Shown: positions 1 through 11,515, counted from the stretch's first letter. The stretch is 64,000 nt of DNA from Aristolochia californica (GCA_029961685.1 JARWKL010000004.1:30323610-30387609), one strand, 5' to 3'. Made by a program: numbers and translations. The notes: a model not told the origin generated them from the letters alone.

Positions 1-923
1 CCTCCTCTCGCTCGGGCAGCAACTCGTTCTCACGGGTGCTGCGATTTCCGGAAATTGGTGGCGTCGGGTAGCAATAGTGAGTGGCCGGAGGTAGAGACGA
101 CGCCGGCGATGACGGTTAGAAGCCGACGGAAAGAGGTAACGTCTGGCGAAGAGCGAAACAGAGCTGACGTTCTCCAACCGGCTCTCTCGAGTCTCGGTTG
201 GAGTCGGAATAGCTCCGGGACTGGTCGGAAATACGTAACCGACGCCGGATGATGGTCGGAAAGAAGAAGTGGCACCGGAGAAGCCCTCTCGGATTCCCTC
301 CCGGCCTGGCGAGCAAAGAATGGCAGCATCGAATTCGCCGCGACGGAGACTCTCTCGAGCTCTCCTCGGGTCTGTTCTCGGTTGCCGGATGGTGGTGGAC
401 GACGGTGGCCCGGCGAACGGCGGTGGGGAACTCCTCTCGGATCCTCCCCTGTTTCCGGTCAAACAAACTCTGTTTTTGGTCTCCCTTTTTCCTTCTCTTC
501 ACGCTGCCTTCCCCCCTCGGGTTTTCCCTCTCGGGTCCCCCCTCTCGGGTCCCCTTTCGACCTCCTTTCGCTCGACGCCCCCCCTTTCCTTTAAATACCA
601 TCTTGTTTATTTTAAAACAATTTGACCTAAAAATCATCTCCATTTCACTAAGGGTATTTTGGTAAATATCTCCTTCTCCACCATAATTCTCCTGAAATTC
701 CATAATTAAATCTATAAAAAGCATTTCAGGAAGAAATAAACCTTAAAAACAATGAAATATAATTCAGGAGAGAAAAATATGCAATATCGACAGTGATTAA
801 TGCCAAATTCAATAAATGCTCATTTCATTTGAAAACCGATAAATAACCACCTATAACACAATTATAAAGGTTATTCTATTATAATTAACTTAGTTCTCAT
901 GTCAGAATATAGCATCTATCACA
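1..923 (-). repeat. 3' LTR, partial (cut by window start)
   Basis: Matches 3,856-4,788 almost base for base. By hand I count about 7 substitutions plus one 10-bp tandem duplication present only in the other copy (around 4,251-4,270). The element-sense start is TGTGATAG at 923. Long open frames here (for example 116-724 on the minus strand) come from a stop-poor, CGG-rich LTR sequence and are not genes. About 570 bp of the LTR lie left of the window. Confidence 0.93.
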
Positions 924-937
924 CCCCCAAACCTAAA
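924..937 (-). other. Polypurine tract of the LTR element
   Basis: On the minus strand a purine-rich run ending in GGTTTGGGGG lies directly against the TGTGATAG start of the 3' LTR. This is where the plus-strand primer for reverse transcription is expected. Its exact abutment supports the LTR boundary at 923. Confidence 0.85.
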
Positions 938-2080
938 TCTTTGCTAGTCCCTAGCAAAACAACAATCGAACCAAAATTAAGCCTAGGAAAACAAAATGCC
1001 ACTTTCGTAGGGAGCACGATTGCATTTAGCGCATGCAACAAGCCGTTAAACCCCTACTCTGCAGTAGTGGACGAGTTATGTCTCGTGAGGGTTTGCATGG
1101 AATTTACCCACAAAATTCATCTAAATTAATAATATAAAAAGAAAAAACTGAAGAAAATTTACTCCTCATTAGCATATGATTAACACTTAGTATCGTAAAA
1201 TATCTGAAAATCATATGAGATCTTGAAAAATTTGAAAACCTGTGTAAAATATAGTCTATTATTAATCCAAATACACTCATTGTTACTCCACCTGAACCCA
1301 TGTGACCCATAAGCTATTACTTCAACAGAACGAAGAGGCAACAAATAACAATAAAATCCTGGTCACATCACAATTAAGAGAAAATAGTAGAGTAAGCCTA
1401 TTGTCTGACAATCTCACAAAAGAAATATACTAATTTCAATCTTGACCTGCAACTTCTTTCAAATTACAATTCGTCATCAAAGTTAAGGAAACTCATTGCT
1501 TCCAGATTTAAAACCATTTTACGCTATTACCAGCGCACTTTTTGCTATTACCAGCGTAATTTTTTTTTTTCTTCACTGAATACTTTTGGTATTACCACCA
1601 TTTTGTATTCGTCTTCACTGCACATGCACTTATTTTTAAGTGACCGACTATTCCGGTGCATGTCCCTGGGTTTGCCCAGGCTGTTTCTGAAGTTATCTGT
1701 CTTTTGCAAGCAAGAGCATTTCCATTCGCATTCATACATTACAACAAGGAATTTCACTGAGGTATACAAAGGAATGAGTTCAAACAGGCATACAAGACTA
1801 TTCAGACTAACATAGATCAACACTAGATTTACATGTTCTCTTTTGCAACTAAGTTCCAAGTCTAATGCAATAGTAAGTTATCCCATTGAATTGTCATGAA
1901 TCACAACAAATGATATCAGATTTCTAATAGGCATATTCTACACAGTTTTACGAAAATTTTTGAAACACATTTAAGCAACTTATTTTAACTCTACTAATGT
2001 TAACCACATACTAAGAGTAGTTTGAAAACCACGAACATAAATCAAAAGAAAATTAATGCTAAGGCATAAAAGAGTCGTTT

Positions 2081-2097
2081 CCCCCCCAAACCTAAAG
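2081..2097 (-). other. Second, internal polypurine-tract-like site
   Basis: On the minus strand the text reads CTTTAGGTTTGGGGGGG, the same core as the terminal tract at 924-937, preceded by an AGGACAATGT context. Plant Athila/Tat-group elements often carry an extra internal tract, which could prime a second plus-strand start. The function is inferred. Confidence 0.5.
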
Positions 2098-2403
2098 TTG
2101 ACATTGTCCTCAATGGGGAAAAGTTAAAACACTATAACGACTACAAAAATTAAAAAAAATAAAAATAAAAAATAAAAAATAAAAAAATAACAGCTTAGCT
2201 AGTTATACTCCAACAGGGTGAGGGTTAAGCTCCCTCAGGGCTCCTAAATCCATAGGTGGGACTATATGTGTTTGGTCATCAACAATAATACCGAAGAGTC
2301 AATAAAGACCCCCAGGAATGATACATAGTCTCCCTCGAAGAAGGTTTACTCGTATCAGCCGTACCCGTAGGTAATCATCCGTAGATGAAACCGCTATCCC
2401 ACA

Positions 2404-2586
2404 TCACACTTTGAAGAAATCTCCGTGTGACTGGCCACTGAAGGTAGCAGGAATCACGCGCTGAACACAAGTCCTTAAGTTACTCACCATAAGGTTTTCA
2501 TTCAATACTTCAAGATCGAACTGGTCAATCCTAGAATGGTTGTTTGAGTACAGACCTCTCAAACTAGGGACCAAAAGTCTGGTCAT
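2404..2586 (-). pseudogene. Unrecognised 60-residue open stretch in the element interior
   Basis: The minus-strand frame gives a protein-like mix of residues (an LRGLYSNNHSR start and a VIPATFSGQSHGDFF end) that looks less random than its surroundings. I do not recognise a family, and the frames on both sides are closed by stops. It may be a scrap of a deleted coding region of the element, or chance. Confidence 0.2.
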
Positions 2587-2768
2587 CGAATACCGGAACC
2601 ATTTATGCTCTCAGCCGGCAAATAAGAATGAATAAACCAAAAAAATAAAAATAAAAATAATAAATAAAATAAATAAATAAAATAAAATTGTAATATACAA
2701 AGGGATAGAAACGTGGGGATTGCCCACAATGTGCTAAGTTTATAGTCGTAAGCAAGACTCTGACGCAT

Positions 2769-3125
2769 TCAAGATGAAATGACAGGTTCCTCTAAGAAAA
2801 TCACCATCACCTCCTCCGGTGTGGGGATATTCTCAAGATACGGTTTGAGGCTCTGACCGTTAACTTTGAAGACCGACCCGTCTCCGTGATTGCGGATCTC
2901 AATAGCGCCATGAGGAAACACCTGTGTGACCTCAAATGGACCGGACCACCTGGATCTTAGCTTCCCTATTGCAGGTAACTGTAATGGTTCACCCTGATTG
3001 GCCATGGTAGCTCCTACTTTGACTTCGGGTGTTTTCCTACAAATCTGTTCTACCTCTTCAACAAAGGGAGCTAATGGTCCCCCTAGGGAACGGTGCCCGT
3101 GCATAAAAACACAAAAAAAAAACAA
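2769..3125 (-). pseudogene. Integrase C-terminal remnant (Ty3/gypsy pol)
   Basis: The recognisable core is about residues 54-96 of the frame (nucleotides 2,966 to 2,838). It contains GKLRSRWSGPF, then VFPHGAIEI and FKVNGQSLKPYL. These are the hallmarks of the C-terminal domain of plant Athila/Tat-lineage integrases, which joins the cDNA to target DNA. The zinc-binding domain and the D,D-35-E catalytic core are absent. Sequence upstream of residue 50 does not follow the usual integrase order, so a deletion join lies near 2,970-3,000. The fragment cannot act as an integrase. It is useful mainly as a lineage marker, and it shows that the deletion runs from just after the primer-binding site into the end of pol. 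Confidence 0.8.
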
Positions 3126-3271
3126 AACGAACTATCAAATTAAGCTAACAAACTCACTACTAAAAATATGAACTAACTAGAATAAATAAAAATAATTTCA
3201 TAAATAAATAAATAAATAAATAAATCTAACCTAAGACCATGGAGAACAAAGAAATACACTTAATACGTGCC
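3126..3271. repeat. AT-rich leader remnant with (AAAT)n microsatellite
   Basis: Low-complexity sequence lies between the integrase scrap and the primer site, with a clean tetranucleotide AAAT run at about 3,199-3,224. It is all that is left of the 5' leader and gag region. Nothing coding is visible. Confidence 0.7.
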
Positions 3272-3289
3272 TCCCCGGCAATGGCGCCA
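3272..3289 (-). other. Primer-binding site, tRNA-Asp
   Basis: The plus strand here reads TCCCCGGCAATGGCGCCA. That equals the 3' end of plant tRNA-Asp (GUC) with its CCA, apart from one mismatch. On the element strand it lies 6 nt inside the 5' LTR, the normal place for minus-strand priming. A tRNA-Asp primer is common in Athila/Tat-group elements. Confidence 0.88.
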
Positions 3290-3295
3290 AAAACT

Positions 3296-4788
3296 TGATG
3301 TAGAATTTTAGTTACATCGACTTTTATACCTCGCAAGCGTACGAATCGTTCATGTAATCTAGCAGTAAGCGAGGGTCATATCCACAGGGAGGATTGAATG
3401 TTGTGTATTCTTCAGTCAACTAGCCTAACCAAATATGATGAATTAATTTGAACTAAACACTAATTATATCCTAAATTATCAAGCAATAATTTAATTAACT
3501 ACTTCCTAAATTATCAAGCAATAATTTAATTAACTACGTGCACAACAGGAAACGTCAACTTTGGATTTTACCGTGATTCGTGCCTCTCTCGAGCGCCACG
3601 TAACCACGAATCCGGATTCTCAATCCTTGAGTCTAGCCCCTCTCGGGCGCGTAGAGTTAAAGACAGAAATCGGATTAAAATACCAAAATCCAACCTCAAT
3701 TATAATCTTACCCTAATTAACTAATTTAATCAAATATCAAGAAAAAAAATCTTAAATAAACCTTAATTATCAAATCAGATTCAATTAACATTCAAAACCT
3801 AAGTTCAAACCATATAAAAAATCAAATTCAATAATGATGAATTACTCCCCTTCTTCCTCCTCTCGCTCGGGCAGCAACTCGTTCTCACGGGTGCTGCGAT
3901 TTCCGGAAATTGGTGGCGTCGGGTAGCAATAGTGAGTGGCCGGAGGTAGAGACGACGCCGGCGATGACGGTTAGAAGCCGACGGAAAGAGGTAACGTCCG
4001 GCGAAGAGCGAAACAGAGCTGACGTTCTCCAACCGGCTCTCTCGAGTATCGGTTGGAGTCGGAATAGCTCCGGGACTGGTCGGAAATACATAACCGACGC
4101 CGGATGATGGTCGGAAAGAAGAAGTGGCACCGGAGAAGCCCTCTCGAATTCCCTCCCGGCCTGGCGAGCAAAGAATGGCAGCGTCGAATTCGCCGCGACG
4201 GAGACTCTCTCGAGCTCTCCTCGGGTCTGTTCTCGGTTGCCGGATGGTGGTGGACGACGGTGGACGACGGTGGCCCGGCGAACGGCGGTGGGGAACTCCT
4301 CCCGGATCCTCCCCTGTTTCCGGTCAAACAAACTCTGTTTTTGGTCTCCCTTTTTCCTTCTCTTCACGCTGCCTTCCCCCCTCGGGTTTTCCCTCTCGGG
4401 TCCCCCCTCTCGGGTCCCCTTTCGACCTCCTTTCGCTCGACGCCCCCCCTTTCCTTTAAATACCATCTTGTTTATTTTAAAAAAATTTGACCTAAAAATC
4501 ATCTCCATTTCACTAAGGGTATTTTGGTAAATATCTCCTTCTCCACCATAATTCTCCTGAAATTCCATAATTAAATCTATAAAAAGCATTTCAGGAAGAA
4601 ATAAACCTTAAAAACAATGAAATATAATTCAGGAGAGAAAAATATGCAATATCGACAGTGATTAATGCCAAATTCAATAAATGCTCATTTCATTTGAAAA
4701 CCGATAAATAACCACCTATAACACAATTATAAAGGTTATTCTATTATAATTAACTTAGTTCTCATGTCAGAATATAGCATCTATCACA
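3296..4788 (-). repeat. 5' LTR, complete (about 1,493 bp)
   Basis: Bounded by TGTGATAG at 4,788 and CTACATCA at 3,296 in element sense. The GC-rich, CGG-rich middle (about 3,850-4,460) contrasts with the AT-rich flanks and with the satellite. It differs from the 3' LTR by about 7 substitutions, five of them transitions, and a 10-bp tandem duplication of TGGACGACGG. Beyond 4,788 the sequence is satellite. Confidence 0.93.
4455..4462 (-). promoter_or_regulatory. Candidate TATA box of the LTR promoter
   Basis: TATTTAAA on the element strand, between the AT-rich LTR start and the GC-rich middle. The GC/CT-rich stretch just downstream would then hold the start of the transcript (R region). The same motif is kept in the other LTR at about 590-597. 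This is a motif match only. Confidence 0.35.
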
Positions 4789-5441
4789 TATCCATTTTTA
4801 AAACATGGCTATAAGAAATCTCTTTCTTCTAAAATTCCTGGCTATTAGGGTTGAACTTGTTGAATTTCCAAAACTTGGATAAGAAAAATTTTGCCTTCAT
4901 TTGGGATGTGTGAAAAACTTTTCTTTACTTACATTTGTTATTGTCTTAAATTTTTTCCACACATAAACTCTGAAATTTTCATTTTGTTGTGATTTATTTG
5001 CCTTTTTGTTTACGGGTTGAAGGGAGAGCAAAAACTCAAAGTTTTGATTTAAGAAAAAAGTATACATAAAAAATGGAAATGCACAATGCACAAATGTAGA
5101 GAGCGATGATTCTAAAGAGTGTCTGTAATTTTTAGGGATTGTATACTCCTTTTAGTTTTCATATTTTAGGTTTTGAAATCGTCAGCAAAAGGGGGAGGTA
5201 AGGGATTTTTAACTGAGGGCTGACTCCTAATCAATAAGTTATTTCTTACAAAAATATAGTCTGTTACACATGATAAATCACTTGACAATCATCTTTTGTT
5301 GTTAGGTCAGCGTTTTGTAAATGGGCAAAAAAAAGGCTTTTTTGAGTCGGGTAAATATCCCACCGCACGTTCACGTGGGAATTTAATGAGGGTTTGTCAT
5401 TCTCTTTAAAAAGTTTGGATCGATAGTTCATTTGAATCTTT

Positions 5442-5481
5442 AACATGTTTCAAGCATGCATATCCATTTTAAAAACATGTT
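5442..5481. repeat. Example of the conserved dyad in the satellite monomer
   Basis: Perfect 9-bp inverted arms, AACATGTTT at 5,442-5,450 and AAACATGTT at 5,473-5,481, flank a 22-nt spacer containing GCATGC/ATGCAT. The same layout recurs with variation in most monomers of both blocks. It could be a protein-binding or cruciform-prone site; no function is shown. Confidence 0.6.
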
Positions 5482-7579
5482 TAGAAGAAATCTCTTTCTT
5501 ATAAAATTCCAAGCTATGAGGGTTGAACTAGTGGAATTTCCCAAACGTGGATAAAAAAACTTTTGTGTTCATTTATGTGTGTGAATAAATTTTCATTACT
5601 AAAATTTTTTATTGTCTCAAATTTTTATTTTGTTGTGATCTATTTGCCTTTTTTTTAACTGGATGAAGGCAGAGTGAACTCTCAAAGTTTTGATTTAATA
5701 AAAAACTATACATCTAAAATGGAAATGCACAATGCGAAAATGTAGAGCGATATAATTCTAAAGAGTGTCTGTAATTTTTAGGGATTGTAAATTACTTTTA
5801 GTTTTTATATTTTAGGTTTTGCAAACAGCGGGAAAAGGGGGAGGCGGGGGATTTTCAAGTGTGTGTTGACTCCCAATCTGTAAGTCTTTTCTTACAAAAA
5901 TATAACCCATTATGTTTGATAAATCACTTTACAATCATCTATGGTTGTTAGGTCAGCTTTTTGTAAATGGGCAAAAAAAAAATGGCTTGGTTGACTCGGG
6001 TAAATAACCCACCGCACGTTCACTTGAGAATTTAATGAGGGTTTGTTATTCTCTTTAAAAAGTTTGGATCCATAGGTCATTTTCATCTTTAACATTTTTC
6101 AAGGATGCATCTCCATTTTTTAAACATGTGTAGGAAAAATCTCTTTCTTATAAAATTCCAAGCAATTAGGGTTGCACCAGTGGAATTTTTCAAATTTGGA
6201 TAACAAAACTTTTGTGTTCATTTTTGGTGTGTGAATAAATTTTCTTTACTTACATTTGTTATAGTTTAAAAATTTTTTCATGCTTAAACTCTTAAATTTT
6301 CATTTTGAAGTGATCTATTTACCTTTTTTGTTTATAGGATGAAGGGAGAGCAAAAACTCAAAGTTTTGATTTATGAAAAAAAATATACATCTAAGATGGA
6401 TTCACAATGCAGAAATGTAGAGAGAGATAATTCCAAAGAGTGCTTGTAATTTTTAGGGATAGTAAACTAATTTTAGTTTTTATATTTTTGGTTTTGCAAT
6501 GGTCGGGAAAAGGGGCAGGTGGGGTATTTTTAACTGAGTATTGACTTGCAATCTGTAAGTCATTTCTTACACAAATATAGCCCGTTTTGCATGATAAATT
6601 ACTTTACAATCAACTATGGTTATTAGGTCACCTTTTCGTAAATGGGCAAAGTAATGTCTTGTTTGACTCGGGTAAATATCCCACCGCAAAATCACATGAG
6701 GATTTAATGAGCATTTGTTATTCTCTTTAAAAGGTTTGGATCCATAGGTCATTTGCATCATTAACATGTTTCAAGCAGGCATATCGATTTTTAAAAAATG
6801 GGTATAAGAAATATCTTTCTTATAAAATTCCTAGCGATTAGGGTTGAACTTGCTGAATTTCCAAAACTTGGATAAGAAAACTTTTGTGTTCATTTGTGGT
6901 GTGTGAAAAAATTTTATTTACTTACATTTGTTATTGTCTTAAATTTTTTCCACACATAAACTCTAAACTTTTCATTTTGTTGTGATTTATTTGCCTTTGT
7001 TGTTTACTGAATGAAGGGAGAGTGAAAACTCAAAGTTTTGATATAAGAAAAAAATATACATTGAAAATGGAAATGCACAATGCACAAATGTAGATAGAGA
7101 TAATTCCAAAGATTGTCAATACTTTTTAGGGATTGTAAACTCCTTTTAGTTTTTATATATTAGTTTTTGCAATCATATGGAAAAGGGGGAGTGGGGGATC
7201 TTTAACTGAGTGGGACTCCCACTCCATAAGTCATTTCTTACAAAAATATAGCCCGTTATGTATGATAAATCACTTTACAATCATCTATGGTTGTTAGGTC
7301 AGCTTTTCATAATTGGGCAAAAAAATGGCTTGTTTGACACGGGTAAATATCCCACTGCACGTTCACTTGATAATTTAAAGTGGGTTTGTTATTCTCTTTA
7401 AAAAGTTTGGATCCATAGGTCATTTGCATCTTTAACATGTTTCAAGCATGCAGATCCATTTTTAAAACATGTGTAGAAAAAATCTCTTTCTTATAAAATT
7501 CCAAGCTATTAGGGTTGAACTAGTGGAATTTCCCAAACTTGGATAACAAAAACTTTTGCGTTGATTTGTGGCGTGTAAA

Positions 7580-9548
7580 TAAATTTTCTTTACTTACATT
7601 TGTTATTGTTTTAAATTTTTTCCATACTTAAACTCTAAAATTTTCATTTTTTTGTGATCTATTTGCCTTTTTTGTTTAAAGGATGAAGGGAGAGTGAAAA
7701 ACTCAAAGTTTTGATTTAAGAAAAAAATTTTTCTAAACTTGAAATGCACAACACACAGATATAGAGAGAGATAATTCCATAGAGTGTCTGTAATTTTTAG
7801 GGATTGTAAACTAATTTTAGTTTTTATATTTTAGGTTTTTCAATAGTTTGGAAAAGAGGGAGGCAGGGGATTTTTAACTAAGTGTTAACTCCCAATCCGT
7901 ATGTCATTTCTTACAAAAATATAGCCTGTTGTGCTTGATAAATCAATTTACAATTAATTATGGTTGTTAGGTCAGATTTTTGTAAATGGGCAAAATAATG
8001 GCTTGTTTGACACGAGTAAATATCCCACCGCAAATTCACATGAGGATTTAATGAGAATTTTCTATTCTCTTTAAAAGTCTTGGATCCATAAGTCATTTGC
8101 TTCTTTAACATGTTTCAAGCATGCAAATCCATTTTTAAAACATTGGTATAAGAAATCTCTTTTTTATAAAACTTGGATAAGAAAACTTTTGCGTTCATTT
8201 TTCGTGCGTGAAAAAAATTTCTTTATTACATTTGTTATTGTCTTAAAGTTTTTCCACACATAACTCTAAAATTTTCATTTTTTTTGTGATTTATTTGCCG
8301 TTTTGTTTATGGGTTGAAGGGAGAGCGAAAACTCAAAGTTTTGAATTAAGAAAATAGTATACATCTAAAATGGAAATTCACAATGCACATATGTAGAGAT
8401 CGATAATTCCAAAGAGTGTCTGTAAATTTTAGGGATTGTAAACTCCTTTTAGTTTTTATATTTTAGGTTTTGCAATCATTGATAAAATGGGGAGGTGAGG
8501 GATATTTAACTGAGTATTGACTCCCAATCAATAAGTCATTTCTTACAAAAATATTGCCCGTTACACATGATAAGTCACTTTACAATCATCTTTGGTTGTT
8601 AGGTCAGCGTATTGTGAATGGGAAAAAAAAATGGCTTTTGTGACTTGGGTAAATATCCCACTGCACGTTCACTTGAGAATTTAATGACAGTTTGTTATTC
8701 TCTTAAAAAAGTTTGGATCCATAGGTCATTTGCATCTTTAACTTGTTTCAAGCATGGATATCCATTTTCAAAACATGTGTAGAAGAAATCTCTTTGTTAT
8801 AAAATTCCAAACTATGAGGGTTGAACTAGTGGAATTTCCCAAACGTGGATAATAAAACTTTTTTGTTCATTTGTGTGTGTGAATAAATTTTTACATTTGT
8901 TATTGTCTTAAATTTTTTCCACACTTAAACTCAAAAAAATTCATTTTGTTGTGATCTATTTGCCTTTTTTGTTTACAGGATGAAGGGAGAGCAAACACTC
9001 AAAGTTTTTATTTATGAAAAAAATATACATCTAAAATGGAAATGCACAACGAAAAAATGTAGAGAGAGATAATTCCAAAGAGTGGCTGTAATTTTTAGGG
9101 ATTTTTAACTACTTTTAATTTTTATATTTAAGTTTTGCAATCGTCATGAAAAGGGGGAGGCGGGGGATTTTCAACTGTGTGTTGACTCCCAATCTATAAG
9201 TCAATTCTTACAAAAATATAGCTTGTTATGTATGATAAATCACTTTACAATCATCTATGGTTGTTAGGTCAGCTTTTTGTAAATGGGCTAAAAAAGGCTT
9301 GTTTGACTTGGGTAAATATCCCACCGCACGTTCACTTGAAAATTTAACAAGGGTTTGTTATTCTCTTTCAAAAGTTTGGATCCATAGGTCATTTGCATCT
9401 TTAACATATTTCAAGCATGTGTATCCATTTTTTAAACATGTGTAGAAAAAATCTCTTTCATCTAAAATTGCAAGTAATTGGGGTTGAACAAGTGGAATTT
9501 CTCAAACTTGGTTAACAAAACTTTGGTGTTCATTTGTGGTGTGTGAAT
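7580..9548 (+). repeat. Higher-order repeat, 3-monomer block, copy 1
   Basis: Monomer spacings of 632, 665 and 671 bp are repeated as 630, 665 and 670 bp in the next block, an offset of about 1,967 bp. Identity is far higher than between neighbouring monomers. For example the 62-residue translation at 9,257-9,445 is identical to that at 11,223-11,411. Edges are approximate. Confidence 0.85.
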
Positions 9549-11515
9549 AAATTTTCTTTACTGACATTTGTTATTGTTTTAAATTTTTTCCATACTTAAA
9601 CTCTAAAATTTTCATTTTGTTGTGATCTATTTGCCTTTTTTGTTTACAGGATGAAGGGAGAGTGAAAAACTAAAAGTTTTGATTTAAGAAAAAAAAATTT
9701 CTAAACTTGAAATGCACAACACACAGATATAGAGAGAGATAATTCCATAGAGTGTCTGTAATTTTTAGGGATTGTAAACTAATTTTAGTTTTTATATTTT
9801 AGGTTTTTCAACAGTTTGGAAAAGAGGGAGGCAGGGGATTTTTAACTGAGTGTTAACTCCCAATCCGTATGTCATTTCTTACAAAAATATAGCCTGTTGT
9901 GCTTGATAAATCAATTTACTATCAACTATGGTTGTTAGGTCAACTTTTTGTAAATGGGCAAAATAATGGCTTGTTTGACACGAGTAAATATCCCACCGCA
10001 AATTCACATGAGGATTTAATGAGAATTTTCTATTCTCTTTAAAAGGCTTGGATACATAAGTCATTTGCTTCTTTAACATGTTCCAAGCATGCAGATCCAT
10101 TTTTAAAACATTGGTATAAGAAATCTTTTTTTTATAAAACTTGGATAAGAAAACTTTTGTGTTCATTTTTCATGTGTGAAAAAAATTTCTTTATTACATT
10201 TGTTATTGTCTTAAAGTTTTCCACACATAACTCCAAAATTTTCATTTTTTTGTGATTTATTTGCCGTTTTGTTTATGGGTTGAAGGGAGAGCGAAAACTT
10301 AAAGTTTTGATTTAAGAAAATAGTATACATCTAAAATGGAAATTCACAAGGCACATATGTAGAGATCGATAATTCCAAAGAGTGTCTGTAAATTTTAGGG
10401 ATTGTAAACTCCTTTTAGTTTTTATATTTTAGGTTTTGCAATCATTGATAAAATGGGGAGGTGAGGGATATTTAACTGAGTATTGACTCCCAATCAATAA
10501 GTCATTTCTTACAAAAATATTGCCCGTTACACATGATAAGTCACTTTACAATCATCTTTGGTTGTTAGGTCAGCGTATTATGAATGGGAAAAAAAATGGC
10601 TTTTGTGACTCGGGTAAATATCCCACCGCACGTTCACTTGAGAATTTAATGACAGTTTGTTATTCTCTTAAAAAAGTTTGGATCCATAGGTCATTTGCAT
10701 CTTTAACTTGTTTCAAGCATGGATATCCATTTTCAAAACATGTGTAGAAGAAATCTCTTTCTTATAAAATTCCAAACTATGAGGGTTGAACTAGTGGAAT
10801 TTCCCAAACGTGGATAACAAAACTTTTGTGTTCATTTGTGTGCGTGAATAAATTTTTACATTTGTTATTGTCTTAAATTTTTTCCACACTTAAACTCAAA
10901 AAAAATTCATTTTGTTGTGATCTATTTGCCTTTTTTGTTTACAGGATGAAGGGAGAGCGAACACTCAAAGTTTTTATTTATGAAAAAAATATACATCTAA
11001 AATGGAAATGCACAATAAAAAAATGTAGAGAGAGATAATTCCATAGAGTGGCTGTAATTTTTAGGGATTTTAAACTACTTTTAATTTTTATATTTAAGTT
11101 TTGCAATCGTCATGAAAAGGGGGAGGCGGGGGATTTTCAACTGTGTGTTGACTCCCAATCTGTAAGTCAATTCTTACAAAAATATAGCTTGTTATGTATG
11201 ATAAATCAATTTACAATCATCTATGGTTGTTAGGTCAGCTTTTTGTAAATGGGCTAAAAAAGGCTTGTTTGACTTGGGTAAATATCCCACCGCACGTTCA
11301 CTTGAAAATTTAACAAGGGTTTGTTATTCTCTTTCAAAAGTTTGGATCCATAGGTCATTTGCATCTTTAACATATTTCAAGCATGTGTATCCATTTTTTA
11401 AACATGTGTAGAAAAAATCTCTTTCATCTAAAATTGCAAGTAATTGGGGTTGAACAAGTGGAATTTCTCAAACTTGGTTAACAAAACTTTGGTGTTCATT
11501 TGTGGTGTGTGAATA
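9549..11515 (+). repeat. Higher-order repeat, 3-monomer block, copy 2
   Basis: Tandem copy of 7,580-9,548. Similarity to copy 1 falls off sharply after about 11,515, where ordinary monomer-level divergence resumes. The pattern fits a single recent unequal exchange. Confidence 0.85.

Larger units (their letters stand above)
938..2768 (-). other. Non-coding interior (3' region) of the LTR element
   Basis: This is the stretch between the integrase remnant and the polypurine tract. In Athila-type elements it corresponds to the env-like/3' UTR zone. I see no recognisable env-like gene. It contains A/T-rich simple sequence at about 2,145-2,190 and 2,636-2,690, a second polypurine tract near 2,081-2,097, and one short open stretch at 2,404-2,586. 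Small open frames such as 1,548-1,859 show no family motif and are probably chance. Confidence 0.6.
1..4788 (-). mobile_element. Ty3/gypsy LTR retrotransposon, internally deleted (Athila/Tat-like)
   Basis: This is one element read on the minus strand. The order in its own sense is 5' LTR (4,788 to 3,296), a primer-binding site matching tRNA-Asp (3,289 to 3,272), a short interior, a polypurine tract (937 to 924) and a 3' LTR (923 to beyond the window start). The LTRs have canonical TG...CA ends. The interior is only about 2.4 kb and keeps just the tail of integrase, so gag, protease, RT and RNase H are gone. It is a non-autonomous deletion derivative that would need proteins from a relative. 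The base after 4,788 resumes satellite sequence in mid-monomer, which shows insertion into the array. The left flank and target-site duplication lie outside the window. Assignment to Athila/Tat rests on the tRNA-Asp primer site, the integrase tail and the double polypurine tract; the exact lineage is inferred. Confidence 0.9.

Noticed and set aside
116..724. Long minus-strand open frames in the LTRs (116-724 and 3,885-4,589) that look like proteins of 200-230 residues
   Set aside because: They lie wholly inside the LTRs and are Arg/Gly/Pro-rich from the CGG-rich sequence. They differ in frame between copies because of the 10-bp duplication, and have no domain.
1548..1859. 103-codon minus-strand frame inside the LTR element as a possible env-like gene
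   Set aside because: There is no signal peptide plus transmembrane layout, no known motif, and its 3' end runs into a poly-A/T tract.
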